64,000 bases of DNA, taken from positions 186,001 through 250,000 of the forward strand of contig NZ_VDQT01000005.1 in NCBI RefSeq assembly GCF_007667275.1, written 5' to 3'. How positions within the stretch are numbered: the stretch's first letter is position 1; each line of letters begins with the position of its first letter. Below are positions 26,679-36,407 of this stretch, piece by piece. A model generated the notes under the pieces. It was not told the DNA's origin. It saw nothing but the letters and a program-made list of their open reading frames with translations, and made no database searches. A program made the translations under genes and the position numbers. The stretch is from Stenotrophomonas rhizophila (GTDB taxonomy: Bacteria; Pseudomonadota; Gammaproteobacteria; Xanthomonadales; Xanthomonadaceae).

Positions 26679-27566
26679 ATGACCCAGCGTAAAGGCATCA
26701 TTCTCGCCGGTGGATCGGGCACGCGGCTGTATCCGATCACCAAGGGCGTCAGCAAGCAGTTGCTGCCGGTGTATGACAAGCCGATGATCTATTACCCGCT
26801 CAGCGTGCTGATGCTGGCCGGGATCCGCGATGTGCTGATCATCAACACGCCACACGAACAAGCGCTGTTCCAGACACTGCTGGGAGACGGCTCGCAGTGG
26901 GGCATGAACATCGAGTACGCGGTCCAGCCAAGCCCGGACGGGCTTGCCCAGGCTTACCTGATCGGCCGCGACTTCGTCGGCGGCAAGCCGAGCTGCCTGG
27001 TATTGGGCGACAACATTTTCCATGGCCATGGCCTGCGTGAAGTGTTGCGCAATGCCGATGAGCGCGATACCGGCGCCACCGTGTTCGGATACTGGGTGAA
27101 TGATCCGGAGCGTTACGGTGTGGCTGAGTTCGACAAGAATGGCAAAGTGGTCGATCTTGTCGAAAAGCCGGCCAAGCCGCGTTCGAACTACGCTGTCACC
27201 GGCCTGTACTTCTACGATGGCAACGCCAGTGACTACGCTGCGGAGCTGAAGCCCTCGCCGCGCGGCGAGCTGGAAATCACCGACCTCAACCAGCGTTACC
27301 TGCGTGAAGGGAATCTGCACCTGGAAGCACTGGGGCGCGGCTACGCGTGGCTGGACACCGGCACGCACCAGTCATTGCTTGAAGCCTCCAACTTCATCGA
27401 GACCATCCAGACCCGTCAGGGCCTGCAGGTGTGCTGCCCGGAAGAAATCGCATTCGGCCGCGGCTGGATCAACGCCGAGCAGCTGGAAGCACTGGCCGCA
27501 CCCTTGATAAAGAACGGTTACGGGCAGTACCTGCACACCCTTGCGCAGCGCGGTATCGTTCCTTGA
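26679..27566 (+). CDS. rmlA: glucose-1-phosphate thymidylyltransferase
   Basis: 295 residues, first step of the dTDP-rhamnose pathway (dTTP + glucose-1-phosphate). Has [20 protein letters not shown] (8-27), [24 protein letters not shown] and [14 protein letters not shown], all family hallmarks, at standard length. Sixteen bases after rmlB. In Xanthomonadaceae the order is rmlB-A-C-D, as seen here. Confidence 0.97.
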   Translation: MTQRKGIILAGGSGTRLYPITKGVSKQLLPVYDKPMIYYPLSVLMLAGIRDVLIINTPHEQALFQTLLGDGSQWGMNIEYAVQPSPDGLAQAYLIGRDFVGGKPSCLVLGDNIFHGHGLREVLRNADERDTGATVFGYWVNDPERYGVAEFDKNGKVVDLVEKPAKPRSNYAVTGLYFYDGNASDYAAELKPSPRGELEITDLNQRYLREGNLHLEALGRGYAWLDTGTHQSLLEASNFIETIQTRQGLQVCCPEEIAFGRGWINAEQLEALAAPLIKNGYGQYLHTLAQRGIVP

Positions 27567-28120
27567 AACTCGTTCCCACCACGCTCCCCGGCTGCCTGGT
27601 GATTGAACCTGCCGTGTTCGGCGATTCCCGTGGTTTCTTCTTCGAAACCTGGAACGCCGAACGCTTCGCTGAGAATGGGCTGCCCAGGCAATTCGTACAA
27701 AGCAACGTGTCGAGCTCTGCCAAGGGCGTGCTGCGTGGGTTGCACTACCAGTGGCCTCGCCCGCAGGGAAAGCTGGTAAGTGTGCTGGAAGGCGAGGTTT
27801 ATGACGTCGCGGTTGATATCCGCCGGGGGTCGCCGACCTTCGGCAGATGGGCGTCGGTAGTGCTGAGTGCCGAGAACAAGAAGCAGTTCTGGATCCCTGA
27901 AGGATTCGCGCACGGGTTCGCGGTGTTGTCCGAGCGTGCCCTTTTCAATTATCTGTGCACGGACGTGTACGTGAAGGAATCGGACGCCGGCATTCGTTGG
28001 AATGATGCCGACATCGCGGTGGACTGGCCGATCAGTGTCCCGACGCTGTCGGCCAAGGATGAGGCGGCTCCGTTCCTCCGGGACATTGCCGAAGATCGAC
28101 TGCCGGTTTACCTGCCTTGA
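27563..28120 (+). CDS. rmlC: dTDP-4-dehydrorhamnose 3,5-epimerase
   Basis: 185 residues, cupin-fold epimerase. Conserved [31 protein letters not shown] with the catalytic His region, [18 protein letters not shown] and [10 protein letters not shown]. No ATG or GTG precedes the conserved start; the frame begins at a TTG (27563) that overlaps the rmlA stop as TTGA, giving [10 protein letters not shown]. Translation therefore depends on re-initiation at a rare start codon. Confidence 0.94.
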   Translation: MKLVPTTLPGCLVIEPAVFGDSRGFFFETWNAERFAENGLPRQFVQSNVSSSAKGVLRGLHYQWPRPQGKLVSVLEGEVYDVAVDIRRGSPTFGRWASVVLSAENKKQFWIPEGFAHGFAVLSERALFNYLCTDVYVKESDAGIRWNDADIAVDWPISVPTLSAKDEAAPFLRDIAEDRLPVYLP

Positions 28121-29019
28121 ACCCTGCTCCCAGCGTCATCGTGTTCGGCGCCAACGGCCAGCTGGGTTGGGAGCTGATTCGGGCTTTGCGTCGGCAGGCG
28201 GAGGTAGTGGCGACCACGCGCACGGGTCGCCTCCCTGATGGGGCGCACTGTGAAGTCGGCGACTTCGACGACACGGCTGCGCTCGTAGCTCTGCTGGACC
28301 GCATCCGTCCTGATTGGGTGGTCAATGCGGCGGCTTATACCGCCGTGGATCGCGCCGAGGAAGATCACGACGCTGCCTGGCGTGCCAACGCCGAAGCGCC
28401 GGATGTCATCGCCCGTTGGTGTGCTGCGGCGGGCGTACCACTGGTGCATTACTCCACCGACTACGTATTCGACGGGCAGGGCTCGCGGCCGTATCGCGAA
28501 GACGATGCCACCGCGCCGCTGGGCGTGTACGGAGCCAGCAAGCTGGCCGGTGAGGACGCCATCCGGGCAGCCGGCGGGCGCCACCTGATCTTCCGCACTG
28601 CGTGGGTCTACGCCTCGCACAGTTCCAACTTCCTGCGCACCATGCTGCGTGTTGGCGCTGAACGCGATGTCCTGCGCGTGGTCGCCGACCAGGTGGGCAC
28701 GCCGACGCCAGCGGCGTTGATTGCCGACGTGACGGCGCAGGTGTTGCAGCATCCGGGGCAGCTGTGCGGAACCTGGCATCTGACCCCCCACGGCGAAACC
28801 AGCTGGCACGGCTTCGCCGAAGCCATCTTTGCCGAGGCGGTCGCGGCGGGCAAGCTTGCCCGCGCCCCAAAGGTCGAAGCAATTACCACCGCCGAGTACC
28901 CGACCCCAGCGAAGCGCCCGGCATATTCTCATCTGGACGTGACAAAACTGGAGTCCGATTTCGGAATCGCCCTGCCAGATTGGCGGACAGGGTTGCAGCG
29001 CGTAATTGCAGAGATCTGA
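28117..29019 (+). CDS. rmlD: dTDP-4-dehydrorhamnose reductase
   Basis: 300 residues, NAD(P)H-dependent SDR that finishes dTDP-L-rhamnose. FGANGQLGWEL is the nucleotide site, followed by VVNAAAYTAVDRAE, STDYVFDG and the YGASKLAGE catalytic stretch. Like rmlC it appears to begin with TTG in a TTGA overlap with the preceding stop; a GTG at 28141 would cut into the nucleotide site. A strong terminator follows. Confidence 0.95.
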   Translation: MNPAPSVIVFGANGQLGWELIRALRRQAEVVATTRTGRLPDGAHCEVGDFDDTAALVALLDRIRPDWVVNAAAYTAVDRAEEDHDAAWRANAEAPDVIARWCAAAGVPLVHYSTDYVFDGQGSRPYREDDATAPLGVYGASKLAGEDAIRAAGGRHLIFRTAWVYASHSSNFLRTMLRVGAERDVLRVVADQVGTPTPAALIADVTAQVLQHPGQLCGTWHLTPHGETSWHGFAEAIFAEAVAAGKLARAPKVEAITTAEYPTPAKRPAYSHLDVTKLESDFGIALPDWRTGLQRVIAEI

Positions 29020-29024
29020 ATAAG

Positions 29025-29052
29025 AAAACCCGGCTTGAAGCCGGGTTTTTTT
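29025..29052. terminator. bidirectional rho-independent terminator between rmlD and xanB
   Basis: AAAACCCGGCTT-GAA-GCCGGGTTTTTTT: an eight-to-nine-pair stem with seven T on the plus strand and, read from the other side, a T-run (TTTT) after the same stem. It serves the convergent rmlBACD and xanA-xanB units. Confidence 0.9.
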
Positions 29053-29070
29053 CCACGCATCAGCGATCAT

Positions 29071-30474
29071 TCAACTGCGCCCGTACGTATCCTCGAACCG
29101 CACGATGTCGTCCTCGCCCAGATAGCTGCCGGATTGCACCTCGATCAGCTCCAGTGGCAGCTTGCCCGGGTTGCGCAGCCGATGGGTTACGCCCAGCGGA
29201 ATGTAGGTGCTCTGGTTTTCGCCCAGCAGGATCACCTCGTCACCACGAGTAACCTCGGCGGTGCCGCTGACCACCACCCAGTGTTCGGCGCGGTGGTGGT
29301 GCATCTGCAGACTGAGCGTGCCGCCCGGCTTGACCGTGATCCGCTTGACCTGGAACCGCTCGCCGTTGTCGATCGAGTCGTATGCACCCCACGGGCGGTA
29401 CACCTTACGGTGCCAGGTGGCCTCCGGCCGCGCATCGGCCTTCAACCGCGCCACTACCTGCTTGATTTCCTGCATGCGGTCGCTGCGGCCGACCATCACT
29501 GCGTCGTCGGTCTCGACCACGATCACGTCATCCAGCCCCACCAGCGCGATCAGGCGCTCGCCGTAGGCGTAGGTATTGCGGCAATCGATCGCGATGACAT
29601 CGCCGTGGTGGGCGTTGCCATCGGCATCCTGCGCTGACACGTCGCGCAGTGCGGTCCATGAACCCACGTCGTTCCAGCCGGCATCCAGCGGCACCACCAC
29701 GGCGTCGGCGGTCTTCTCCATCACCGCGTAGTCGATGGAGTCGGCCGGCACTCCGGCAAAAGCGTCCTTGTCCAGTCGGGTGAAGTCCGCATCGCGTCGG
29801 GCCAGCTGCCACGCATTGCGGCTGGCTGCCAGCATCTCCGGCTGGAACAGTTCCAGTTCGGACAGGTAGCGCGACGCCTTGAACAGGAACATGCCGCTGT
29901 TCCAGAAGTATTCGCCGGACTGGACATACTGCTGGGCCGTTTCCGCGTCCGGCTTCTCGACGAACCGGTCGACCGCGCGCACCGCACCGCCCGAAGAGGC
30001 CTTGATGTAGCCATAGCCGGTCTCGGGCCCGGTCGGCACGATGCCGAACGTGACCAGCTTGCCTTCCTTCGCGGCAGGCAGGGCGCTCAGCACCGCCGCG
30101 CGGAATGCCGCTTCATCGGCGATCACATGGTCCGACGGCAGCACCAGCAGCACCGGGTCGCCGTCTTCCAGGGTGGCTTCCAGTGCTGCCACGGCGATGG
30201 CCGGCGCGGTGTTGCGGCCGACCGGCTCCAGCAGGATGGCCTGTGGTTCCACGCCCAGCTGCTGCAGCTGTTCGGCGGCAACAAACCGGTGCTCCTCGTT
30301 GGCCACCACCAGCGGTGCCCGCCCGGCAATCGGCGCCACCCGCTGCCAAGTGGCCTGCAGCATGGTCTGCTCGCCGGCCAGGGCCAGGAACTGCTTCGGG
30401 TAGGCCTCGCGCGACAGCGGCCACAGCCGCGTGCCGGAACCGCCAGACAGGATGACCGGAAGGATGTCGTTCAT
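29071..30474 (-). CDS. xanB: mannose-1-phosphate guanylyltransferase / mannose-6-phosphate isomerase
   Basis: 467 residues, bifunctional ManC/XanB type. The N-terminal nucleotidyltransferase ([20 protein letters not shown] near residue 10-29, then VLPSDHVI and FVEKP) makes GDP-mannose. The C-terminal cupin isomerase domain from about 330 has [39 protein letters not shown] and [19 protein letters not shown]. Eleven bases after xanA. Supplies GDP-mannose for LPS and exopolysaccharide. Confidence 0.95.
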   Translation of the reverse strand: MNDILPVILSGGSGTRLWPLSREAYPKQFLALAGEQTMLQATWQRVAPIAGRAPLVVANEEHRFVAAEQLQQLGVEPQAILLEPVGRNTAPAIAVAALEATLEDGDPVLLVLPSDHVIADEAAFRAAVLSALPAAKEGKLVTFGIVPTGPETGYGYIKASSGGAVRAVDRFVEKPDAETAQQYVQSGEYFWNSGMFLFKASRYLSELELFQPEMLAASRNAWQLARRDADFTRLDKDAFAGVPADSIDYAVMEKTADAVVVPLDAGWNDVGSWTALRDVSAQDADGNAHHGDVIAIDCRNTYAYGERLIALVGLDDVIVVETDDAVMVGRSDRMQEIKQVVARLKADARPEATWHRKVYRPWGAYDSIDNGERFQVKRITVKPGGTLSLQMHHHRAEHWVVVSGTAEVTRGDEVILLGENQSTYIPLGVTHRLRNPGKLPLELIEVQSGSYLGEDDIVRFEDTYGRS

Positions 30475-30485
30475 CAGGCTGTGCC

Positions 30486-31835
30486 TCAGGATGCCTTGAG
30501 CAGCTGGGAGATTTCATCGGTGCGCTGCTGCAGCAGTGCCGCATCGCCCCGCGATTCCACGTTCAGGCGCAGCAGCGGCTCGGTGTTGGAGCTGCGCAGG
30601 TTGAAGCGCCACTGGCCGAAATCCGCGCTGATGCCGTCGGTGTGATCCAGGGTAGGGGCGTAGGAAGCAAAGTGTTCCATCACCCGCGCCACCGCCAGCT
30701 TGGCGTCGCTGACCTTGAAGTTGATCTCGCCGCTGCACGGGAACTTCTGCATGCGTTCTTCGACCAGTTCGGCCAGCGAGAGCCCGGTCTCCGAAACCAG
30801 CGCGGCGATCAGCAGCCACGGAATCATGCCGGAGTCGGCGTAGGCGAATTCGCGGAAATAATGGTGCGCGCTCATCTCGCCGCCGTAAACGGCGTCTTCG
30901 GCGCGCATCTTTTCCTTGATGAAGGCATGGCCGCTCTTGCACAGCACGGCCTGGCCGCCGGCGTCTTCCACCATCTCCACGGTGTTCCACAGCAGGCGCG
31001 GGTCGTGGACCACCTTCCCGCCCGGCTGGCGGGCCAGGATCGCCTTGGCGAGCAGGCCGACCAGGTAATAGCCTTCGATGAAGCGGCCGGTGTGGTCGAA
31101 GAAGAAGCAGCGGTCGAAGTCGCCGTCCCAGGCAATGCCGAAGTCCGCACCGTGTTCGAGCACGGCCTGTGCGGTGAGCTCACGGTTTTCGATCAGCAGC
31201 GGGTTGGGAATGCCGTTCGGGAAGCTGCCGTCCGGTTCGTGGGCGATGCGCACGAACTCGAACGGCAGGTGCGGGGCCAGCAGGTCGACGATGGTGCCGG
31301 CGCCGCCGTTGCCGGCGTTGACCACCAGCTTCAGCGGCTTGAGGGCCGCGCGGTCGACATAGCTCAGCAGGTGCTCGATGTACGCGGTCTTGTCCGGATG
31401 CGACTGGATGCCGCCGATCGGCGCGGCGGGGGCCGCCGTGTCGGCCTCGACCGCATCGGAGATCGCGAACAGGCCGGTGTCCGAGCTGATCGGGCGGGCC
31501 TGCTGCTTGACCAGCTTCATCCCGTTGTAGTCCATCGGGTTGTGGCTGGCGGTAACCATCACCCCGCCGGCCGCCTTCAGGTGATCGACCTGGAAGTAGA
31601 CCTCCTCGGTACCGCACAGGCCGATGTCCAGCACCTCGCGCCCGGCGCCACGCAGGCCGGCGGCCAGCGCGTCCTGCAGGGCGGGGCTGGTAAGGCGCAC
31701 ATCGTGGCCCACGACCACCGTGCCCGGCTCGAGCTGGGCTGCCAGCGCCACGCCGATCTTCCGTGCCAGGTTTTCGTTCAGCTCGTCCGGCACGCGGCCG
31801 CGGATGTCATACGCCTTGAATGCGGGGAGGGTCAT
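30486..31835 (-). CDS. xanA: phosphomannomutase / phosphoglucomutase
   Basis: 449 residues of the alpha-D-phosphohexomutase family. Catalytic serine loop TASHNP (95-100, Ser97), metal loop DGDFDR, sugar-specificity loop [10 protein letters not shown] and the phosphate-binding C-terminus [12 protein letters not shown]. Interconverts 6- and 1-phosphates of mannose and glucose, feeding xanB and rmlA. In S. maltophilia the equivalent is called SpgM and is needed for LPS and virulence (established knowledge). Confidence 0.95.
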   Translation of the reverse strand: MTLPAFKAYDIRGRVPDELNENLARKIGVALAAQLEPGTVVVGHDVRLTSPALQDALAAGLRGAGREVLDIGLCGTEEVYFQVDHLKAAGGVMVTASHNPMDYNGMKLVKQQARPISSDTGLFAISDAVEADTAAPAAPIGGIQSHPDKTAYIEHLLSYVDRAALKPLKLVVNAGNGGAGTIVDLLAPHLPFEFVRIAHEPDGSFPNGIPNPLLIENRELTAQAVLEHGADFGIAWDGDFDRCFFFDHTGRFIEGYYLVGLLAKAILARQPGGKVVHDPRLLWNTVEMVEDAGGQAVLCKSGHAFIKEKMRAEDAVYGGEMSAHHYFREFAYADSGMIPWLLIAALVSETGLSLAELVEERMQKFPCSGEINFKVSDAKLAVARVMEHFASYAPTLDHTDGISADFGQWRFNLRSSNTEPLLRLNVESRGDAALLQQRTDEISQLLKAS

Positions 31836-31959
31836 CGGGGGTCCTTTCTGAAGTCAGTAAGCGAGTTTAGCCGCTGTCATGTATGGGAAGCGTTTTCAGT
31901 CGGGGGCGTTGCCGGCAATGGCTACAATGGGCCCTTACATCAACGAGGTGAGGGCGTAG

Positions 31960-32694
31960 ATGAGCAAGTCCCCAGACAACGGCGGCCGGCGCGGCAAGCG
32001 CTACGCCAGCGCCGCCGAAGCGCTGCAGGGCGCGGTGGCCGATGGCCAGACCCTGGCGGTCGGTGGGTTCGGCCTGTGTGGCATCCCCGAGGCGTTGATC
32101 GCCGCGCTGCGCGACACCGGGGTCAAGGACCTCACGGTGATCTCCAACAATGCCGGCGTGGACGGTTTCGGCTTGGGCCAGCTGCTGGAAACCCGCCAGA
32201 TCAAAAAGATGATTTCGTCCTACGTGGGCGAGAACAAGGAATTCGAACGCCAGTACCTGGCCGGTGAGCTGGAGCTGGAGTTCAACCCGCAGGGCACCTT
32301 GGCCGAGCGCCTGCGCGCCGGCGGTGCCGGCATCCCGGCCTTCTTCACCGCCACCGGCTACGGCACGGTGGTGGCCGAAGGCAAGGAAACCCGCGAATTC
32401 GACGGCAAGCACTACGTGATGGAAACCGCGCTGCGCGCGGACGTGGCGCTGGTCAAGGCGTGGAAGGCCGACGAAGCCGGCAACCTGGTGTTCCGCAAGA
32501 CCGCGCGCAACTTCAACCCGGCCTGCGCGATGGCCGGCAGGCTGTGCGTGGTGGAAGTGGAAGAGGTGGTGCCGGTGGGCAGCATCGACCCGGACCAGGT
32601 GCACCTGCCGGGCATCTACGTGCACCGCATCGTGCACAACCCCACTCCCGAGAAGCGGATCGAACAGCGCACCGTGCGTGCGGAGGGCAACTGA
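31960..32694 (+). CDS. scoA: 3-oxoacid CoA-transferase subunit A
   Basis: 244 residues. Family I CoA-transferase alpha subunit: [16 protein letters not shown] (glycine-rich CoA loop), [14 protein letters not shown] and [20 protein letters not shown], then [11 protein letters not shown]. With the B subunit it moves CoA between succinyl-CoA and acetoacetate, which connects to the tyrosine-derived acetoacetate of the first genes in the window. Shine-Dalgarno GAGG lies a little far upstream (about 10 bases). Confidence 0.93.
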   Translation: MSKSPDNGGRRGKRYASAAEALQGAVADGQTLAVGGFGLCGIPEALIAALRDTGVKDLTVISNNAGVDGFGLGQLLETRQIKKMISSYVGENKEFERQYLAGELELEFNPQGTLAERLRAGGAGIPAFFTATGYGTVVAEGKETREFDGKHYVMETALRADVALVKAWKADEAGNLVFRKTARNFNPACAMAGRLCVVEVEEVVPVGSIDPDQVHLPGIYVHRIVHNPTPEKRIEQRTVRAEGN

Positions 32695-32695
32695 G

Positions 32696-33322
<627 letters not shown>

Positions 33323-33329
33323 CCTGCGT

Positions 33330-33357
33330 CAGCCTGCCGGCGCACGCCGGCAGGCTG
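33330..33357. terminator. perfect hairpin between convergent scoB and the WbsX-type gene
   Basis: CAGCCTGCCGGC-GCAC-GCCGGCAGGCTG: twelve pairs, loop of four, eight bases after scoB and four before the stop of the minus-strand gene. No T-run on either strand, so it may work with other factors. Confidence 0.5.
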
Positions 33358-33360
33358 CAC

Positions 33361-35340
33361 TCAGTGCAGGAGGTCGTCCGCGTGGCGCACGCGTCCGCCC
33401 GCGTGGCGCACCACGGCCGGAATGAGCGCGGTGACCGCATTGCCCGCCTCGTCTGCGCCCATACCCGCATGCGTGGCGAACAGCGAGCGTGGCAGGTGCG
33501 CATCCAGCAGCGGTCGCAGTGCTGACAGTCGCACCCAGAACGACGTACCAAGGGCGAAGTCTTCGTCGGCAGTGTGGTCCACCGCAAGTCCGATCCGGGC
33601 GCGCAGGGCGCCTCGCGCGCGCGCTGGGATGGGGAGCGGCGCGTGTTCCGATCGCGCATGAAGCACCAGGCCGAGCTCCGGCTCGCTGGAAAATGCGCTG
33701 AAAATGCGGGTCAAGGCGGCGGCGTCTGGCAAGACGGATCCGGCAGCCGGCGTCAGCAGCACCTGTTCGCCCTCCGAGTAGAGAAGCTCGGTAGTCTCCA
33801 GGAACGACAGGGCAGCGTCCTGCCGCTCGTCGATGACCCGGATATCCACCGCGACCCGTTGGTCCCCTTCGCGCTGCGTTGCCTGCTCCACGGCAGCACG
33901 CAGTCCTGCGGGCGTGGTGACCACAACGCGCCAGGGCAACCCGGTGCTGCGCAACGCGGCCAGCTGATCGCCCAGGTTGTCGCTGTCGATTGCCTGCAGT
34001 ATCACGCACGGTCGGGCAGGCGACTGTGGCGCCTTGGGGACGACCAATGCCTGCCGGGTCGCTTCCAGCCACGCATGCCCCAGCCGCATGTCCGGTTCCA
34101 GCACCGCGCCTTCGGCCCATTCGTTCCACGCGTTGATGAAGACCAGCCGTTCGGCCGCAGGCACCGCGGACAGGCGCTGGTGGATCGTGGTCGACAGCCA
34201 GTCGCGGTAGCCGCGCGGCGACGCATGCAGGAACACGCGACCCTTGCCGGATCGCCGCGCCTCGTTGTCCCAGCCCGGATTGACTCCCGGGTACAACGGA
34301 TAGTCGGGCAGCGGGCGCGCGGCCATTTCGCTGGCCAGCTCGCGCCAGTCGCGCACGTCGCCTGCGAAGTCGGGATTGATCAGGTACTGGTCGGCGGTCA
34401 GCGAGCGCGGATTGCTCATGTTCGGCGGGAACTCCACCGCGGCATCGAAGCCGATGTCGCGTGGGTCGGGCCGCTCGAAGCCCTGCACATAGGCCAGGTG
34501 GATCTCGCCGATGTCGTGCTCGCGGCACCACTGCCGCCAGCGCTGCGCGGTGGCACGCGCATCCGGGAACAGGTGCGGGCGATAGACCAGCAGCATGGGC
34601 TTGCCATCGACCTTGAGCGCACGCCGGTCGCGCAGGTAATCGGCGACATGGGCAATGAAGGCCAGGTCGTCCTCGGCGCTGTGCTGCTGCGCGATCAGGA
34701 TGTCGTCGTTGCGCCCATCCCAGCGCCGCGCCCAGTTCTCGTTGGCCCAGCACAGGCAGAACGGCATCTCGATGCTGTCATCGGCCAGCCACTGGCGGAG
34801 CGGGTCTTCCATCAGCGTGGTGCCGCTGAACCAGTAGTAGTAGAAGCAGAACGCGCCAACGCCGTACTCGCGCGCCAGGGTCGCCTGGTCGCGCATCACC
34901 TGCGGATTGCGCAGGTCATAGAAACCCAGGTCGGCCGGCAGCCGCGGCTGCACGTGGCCCTCGAACTGGGGCAGGGCGCGCGCGACGTTGCGCCATTCGG
35001 TGAAACCCTTGCCCCACCAGGCATCGTTCTGCGCAAACGGGTGGAACTGCGGCAGGTAGAACGCCACCAGGGTGGCCGGCAGCGGCTCCGGCAGCGCTTC
35101 GCTGCGGTAGGGCACGTGGCCGATGGCCGCTTCGTCGGCGCGCACCAGCGGGCGGCGGGCGGTCCCGGAGAGGTCGCCTGCCACGCGTCCGCGGGCCGGC
35201 GGCGGTACCCAGTCGCCGTGCTTGTCCAGGAAGCGCGCGCGCAGCCGGTCGCGTTGCCCGTCTGAGAGTGGCAGCGCCCGGAAGCCGGTACGCAGCGCCA
35301 GGTAAACCGCTGCGCGCAGGCGGCCCTTGAGGGTGGTCAT
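33361..35340 (-). CDS. WbsX/GH99-like domain protein, polysaccharide biosynthesis
   Basis: 659 residues. Residues about 85-430 carry the Glyco_tran_WbsX pattern: FYLPQFHPFAQNDAWWGKGF, TEWRNVARALPQFEGHVQP, FCFYYYWFSG, CWANENWARRWDGR and INAWNEWAEGAVLEPD. The C-terminal 210 residues look like an alpha/beta domain of unknown role with no motif recognised. Such proteins are common in O-antigen and rhamnan loci, often fused to glycosyltransferase domains, but their reaction is unsettled. It stands alone here, 5 kb from rmlD. Confidence 0.8.
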   Translation of the reverse strand: MTTLKGRLRAAVYLALRTGFRALPLSDGQRDRLRARFLDKHGDWVPPPARGRVAGDLSGTARRPLVRADEAAIGHVPYRSEALPEPLPATLVAFYLPQFHPFAQNDAWWGKGFTEWRNVARALPQFEGHVQPRLPADLGFYDLRNPQVMRDQATLAREYGVGAFCFYYYWFSGTTLMEDPLRQWLADDSIEMPFCLCWANENWARRWDGRNDDILIAQQHSAEDDLAFIAHVADYLRDRRALKVDGKPMLLVYRPHLFPDARATAQRWRQWCREHDIGEIHLAYVQGFERPDPRDIGFDAAVEFPPNMSNPRSLTADQYLINPDFAGDVRDWRELASEMAARPLPDYPLYPGVNPGWDNEARRSGKGRVFLHASPRGYRDWLSTTIHQRLSAVPAAERLVFINAWNEWAEGAVLEPDMRLGHAWLEATRQALVVPKAPQSPARPCVILQAIDSDNLGDQLAALRSTGLPWRVVVTTPAGLRAAVEQATQREGDQRVAVDIRVIDERQDAALSFLETTELLYSEGEQVLLTPAAGSVLPDAAALTRIFSAFSSEPELGLVLHARSEHAPLPIPARARGALRARIGLAVDHTADEDFALGTSFWVRLSALRPLLDAHLPRSLFATHAGMGADEAGNAVTALIPAVVRHAGGRVRHADDLLH

Positions 35341-35475
35341 GGACGGCGGACCCCGGTCAGGGCGAACGCGGCAACGGGCATGGGGGCTCCAACACAGCGG
35401 TAATGTCGGTCATTCTCGGCGTTTGCCGGTGCAGCGGCAAATGGAGCGTATAGACCATCAGGCGTCCCATGCCCG

Positions 35476-35498
35476 GTAGAGCGACGCCCTGCGTCGCT
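35476..35498 (+). repeat. SMAG-like GTAG palindrome
   Basis: GTAG followed by AGCGACG-CCC-TGCGTCGCT. It lies eight bases after the stop of the symE-like gene on the opposite strand. Confidence 0.65.
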
Positions 35499-35505
35499 GA
35501 ACCCA

Positions 35506-35814
35506 TCACCGCCCGGAATGCACCCGCACCTGTCGTCGCCTCACCGGCCGGAGCTGTACTGCCACCTCGGGCTCCGCCGCACGCAGCAGGATGGCGCCGT
35601 CATACATTTCCACGGTCAGCCGGGTGCCAGGCGCGATGCCGGCATCGGCCATCCACAGGCCACGCAGTTTGATGCAGGGAACAAGCGGGTCGCCGGGCTG
35701 GGGCGGCTGGTCCTTGTGGATGAGCGAGCCGACCAGCACGCGCTTGGGCTTGTGCCAGCCGAGGCTGTGGCGGCGGGCGGTACTGACGGGCGCATCGTTG
35801 TCATGGGAATGCAT
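35506..35814 (-). CDS. symE: SymE-like toxin (type I toxin-antitoxin family)
   Basis: 102 residues. The central part VPCIKLRGLWMADAGIAPG followed by TRLTVEMYDGAILLRAAEPE matches the SymE family pattern (P-x-I-x-L-x-G-x-W-L-x2-AG-x3-G-x2-V-x-V-x5-G-x-L). E. coli SymE is an SOS-induced AbrB-fold-derived protein, now reported as a nucleoid- or RNA-targeting toxin, held down by the antisense RNA SymR. The ATG at 35814 has GGAG eight bases upstream. A plus-strand terminator lies 90 bases upstream with no plus-strand gene to serve, fitting an antisense transcript. Confidence 0.72.
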   Translation of the reverse strand: MHSHDNDAPVSTARRHSLGWHKPKRVLVGSLIHKDQPPQPGDPLVPCIKLRGLWMADAGIAPGTRLTVEMYDGAILLRAAEPEVAVQLRPVRRRQVRVHSGR

Positions 35815-35922
35815 GGTGGCTCTCCAAGGTGCATCCCTCGCCGGGATGGCGAGGGGAGTCGGGAGGTTGAAAGCCGTGCTACTGCAGACGGTGCGACGTA
35901 TTCCCCTCGAAGGGGTTTTTTA
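35815..35922 (+). ncRNA. candidate antisense RNA to symE (SymR-like), limits approximate
   Basis: Inferred only from layout: a plus-strand terminator about 90 bases upstream of the minus-strand symE start, with no plus-strand coding gene within 2.5 kb upstream. An RNA ending there would cover the symE ribosome site and start, as SymR does. I found no convincing plus-strand promoter inside symE, so the 5' end given is nominal. Confidence 0.3.
35903..35921 (+). terminator. rho-independent terminator on the strand opposite symE
   Basis: CCCCT-CGA-AGGGG followed by TTTTTT and ATT. Short but typical. It is nested in the long-range GTCGGGAGG/CCTCCCGAC stem. Confidence 0.65.
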
Positions 35923-35954
35923 TTCCGTCACCCTCCCGACGTAGGAGGACCAAT

Positions 35955-36005
35955 ATGCAGCAGCGGAGCTTTCAAACTCTCGGGCACACCATGCGAACCG
36001 GGTGA
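35955..36005 (+). CDS. possible 16-residue ORF with strong ribosome site
   Basis: ATG at 35955 is preceded by AGGAGGACCAAT, an almost ideal Shine-Dalgarno and spacing, but the frame closes after MQQRSFQTLGHTMRTG. It could be a leader peptide, a microprotein of the neighbouring toxin locus, or chance. The segment CTTTCAA within it can pair with TTGAAAG at 35867-35873. Confidence 0.25.
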   Translation: MQQRSFQTLGHTMRTG

Positions 36006-36248
36006 CAATACCTCCAGTTGTTTGTTCCTGTTGATGTGCGGATTCCATTTGGCGCCATCAATGGGTGTGTCGTTACAGGCTAGGAAAGCGCCAGGACGCG
36101 TTGCGCGGTAACGGTATCTGGAAGTGGAATGAAGTTGGCAGTTGATCGTTTTGGGCGCAATTTTCATGAGGTCGCCGCGGATTGCGAGATGGCGGTTCTG
36201 GCATCAATTTTTCTGCATCGCGCGGTGAGGGTGTGGCTTCGATCAGTT

Positions 36249-36306
36249 GTCCATGCGTTACCGGGCGTTGGGGGTTTCCGTGCGGTCGTCTGGGGACCGA
36301 CCCTAC
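36249..36306 (-). repeat. 58-bp dispersed repeat, copy 1 (minus)
   Basis: Begins GTCCATGCGTTACCGGGCGT and ends CGACCCTAC. Its complement starts GTAGGGTCGGTCCCC. It matches 39942-39999 (plus), 51808-51865 (minus) and 59279-59336 (plus), all 58 bases long; this is the most diverged at the GTAG end. Confidence 0.7.
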
Positions 36307-36407
36307 CGGTGCCCGGTCCTGGGCAGTGTCGGGTGCAATGCTAGAATTTCCGGCTTGTCTGGACCTGGAACGCTGCTGTGATCACACCCGGGAAGGGAAC
36401 CCCCTCC

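Larger units (their letters stand above)
35815..36407. other. 593-bp gene-poor, A/T-enriched spacer with structured RNA signals
   Basis: Contains a hairpin CCCTCGCC/GGCGAGGG at about 35834-35855, a long-range stem GTCGGGAGG (35858-35866) with CCTCCCGAC (35932-35940), the plus-strand terminator at 35903-35921, a tiny 16-codon ORF with a strong ribosome site (35955-36005), and one copy of the 58-bp dispersed repeat (36249-36306). An ORF at 36129-36344 has no family likeness. G+C is clearly lower than in the surrounding genes. Confidence 0.5.

Noticed and set aside
6116..31835. Genomic island with integrase or tRNA boundary
   Set aside because: No integrase, tRNA, transposase or flanking direct repeat found; borders are the conserved metB and etf/xan genes, so exchange by homologous recombination is more likely.
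30642..32267. 541-codon plus-strand frame opposite xanA running into scoA
   Set aside because: Shadow; the true scoA frame is different and complete.
36129..36344. 71-codon ORF with a fair ribosome site
   Set aside because: Overlaps the 58-bp repeat and shows no protein-like pattern or family.
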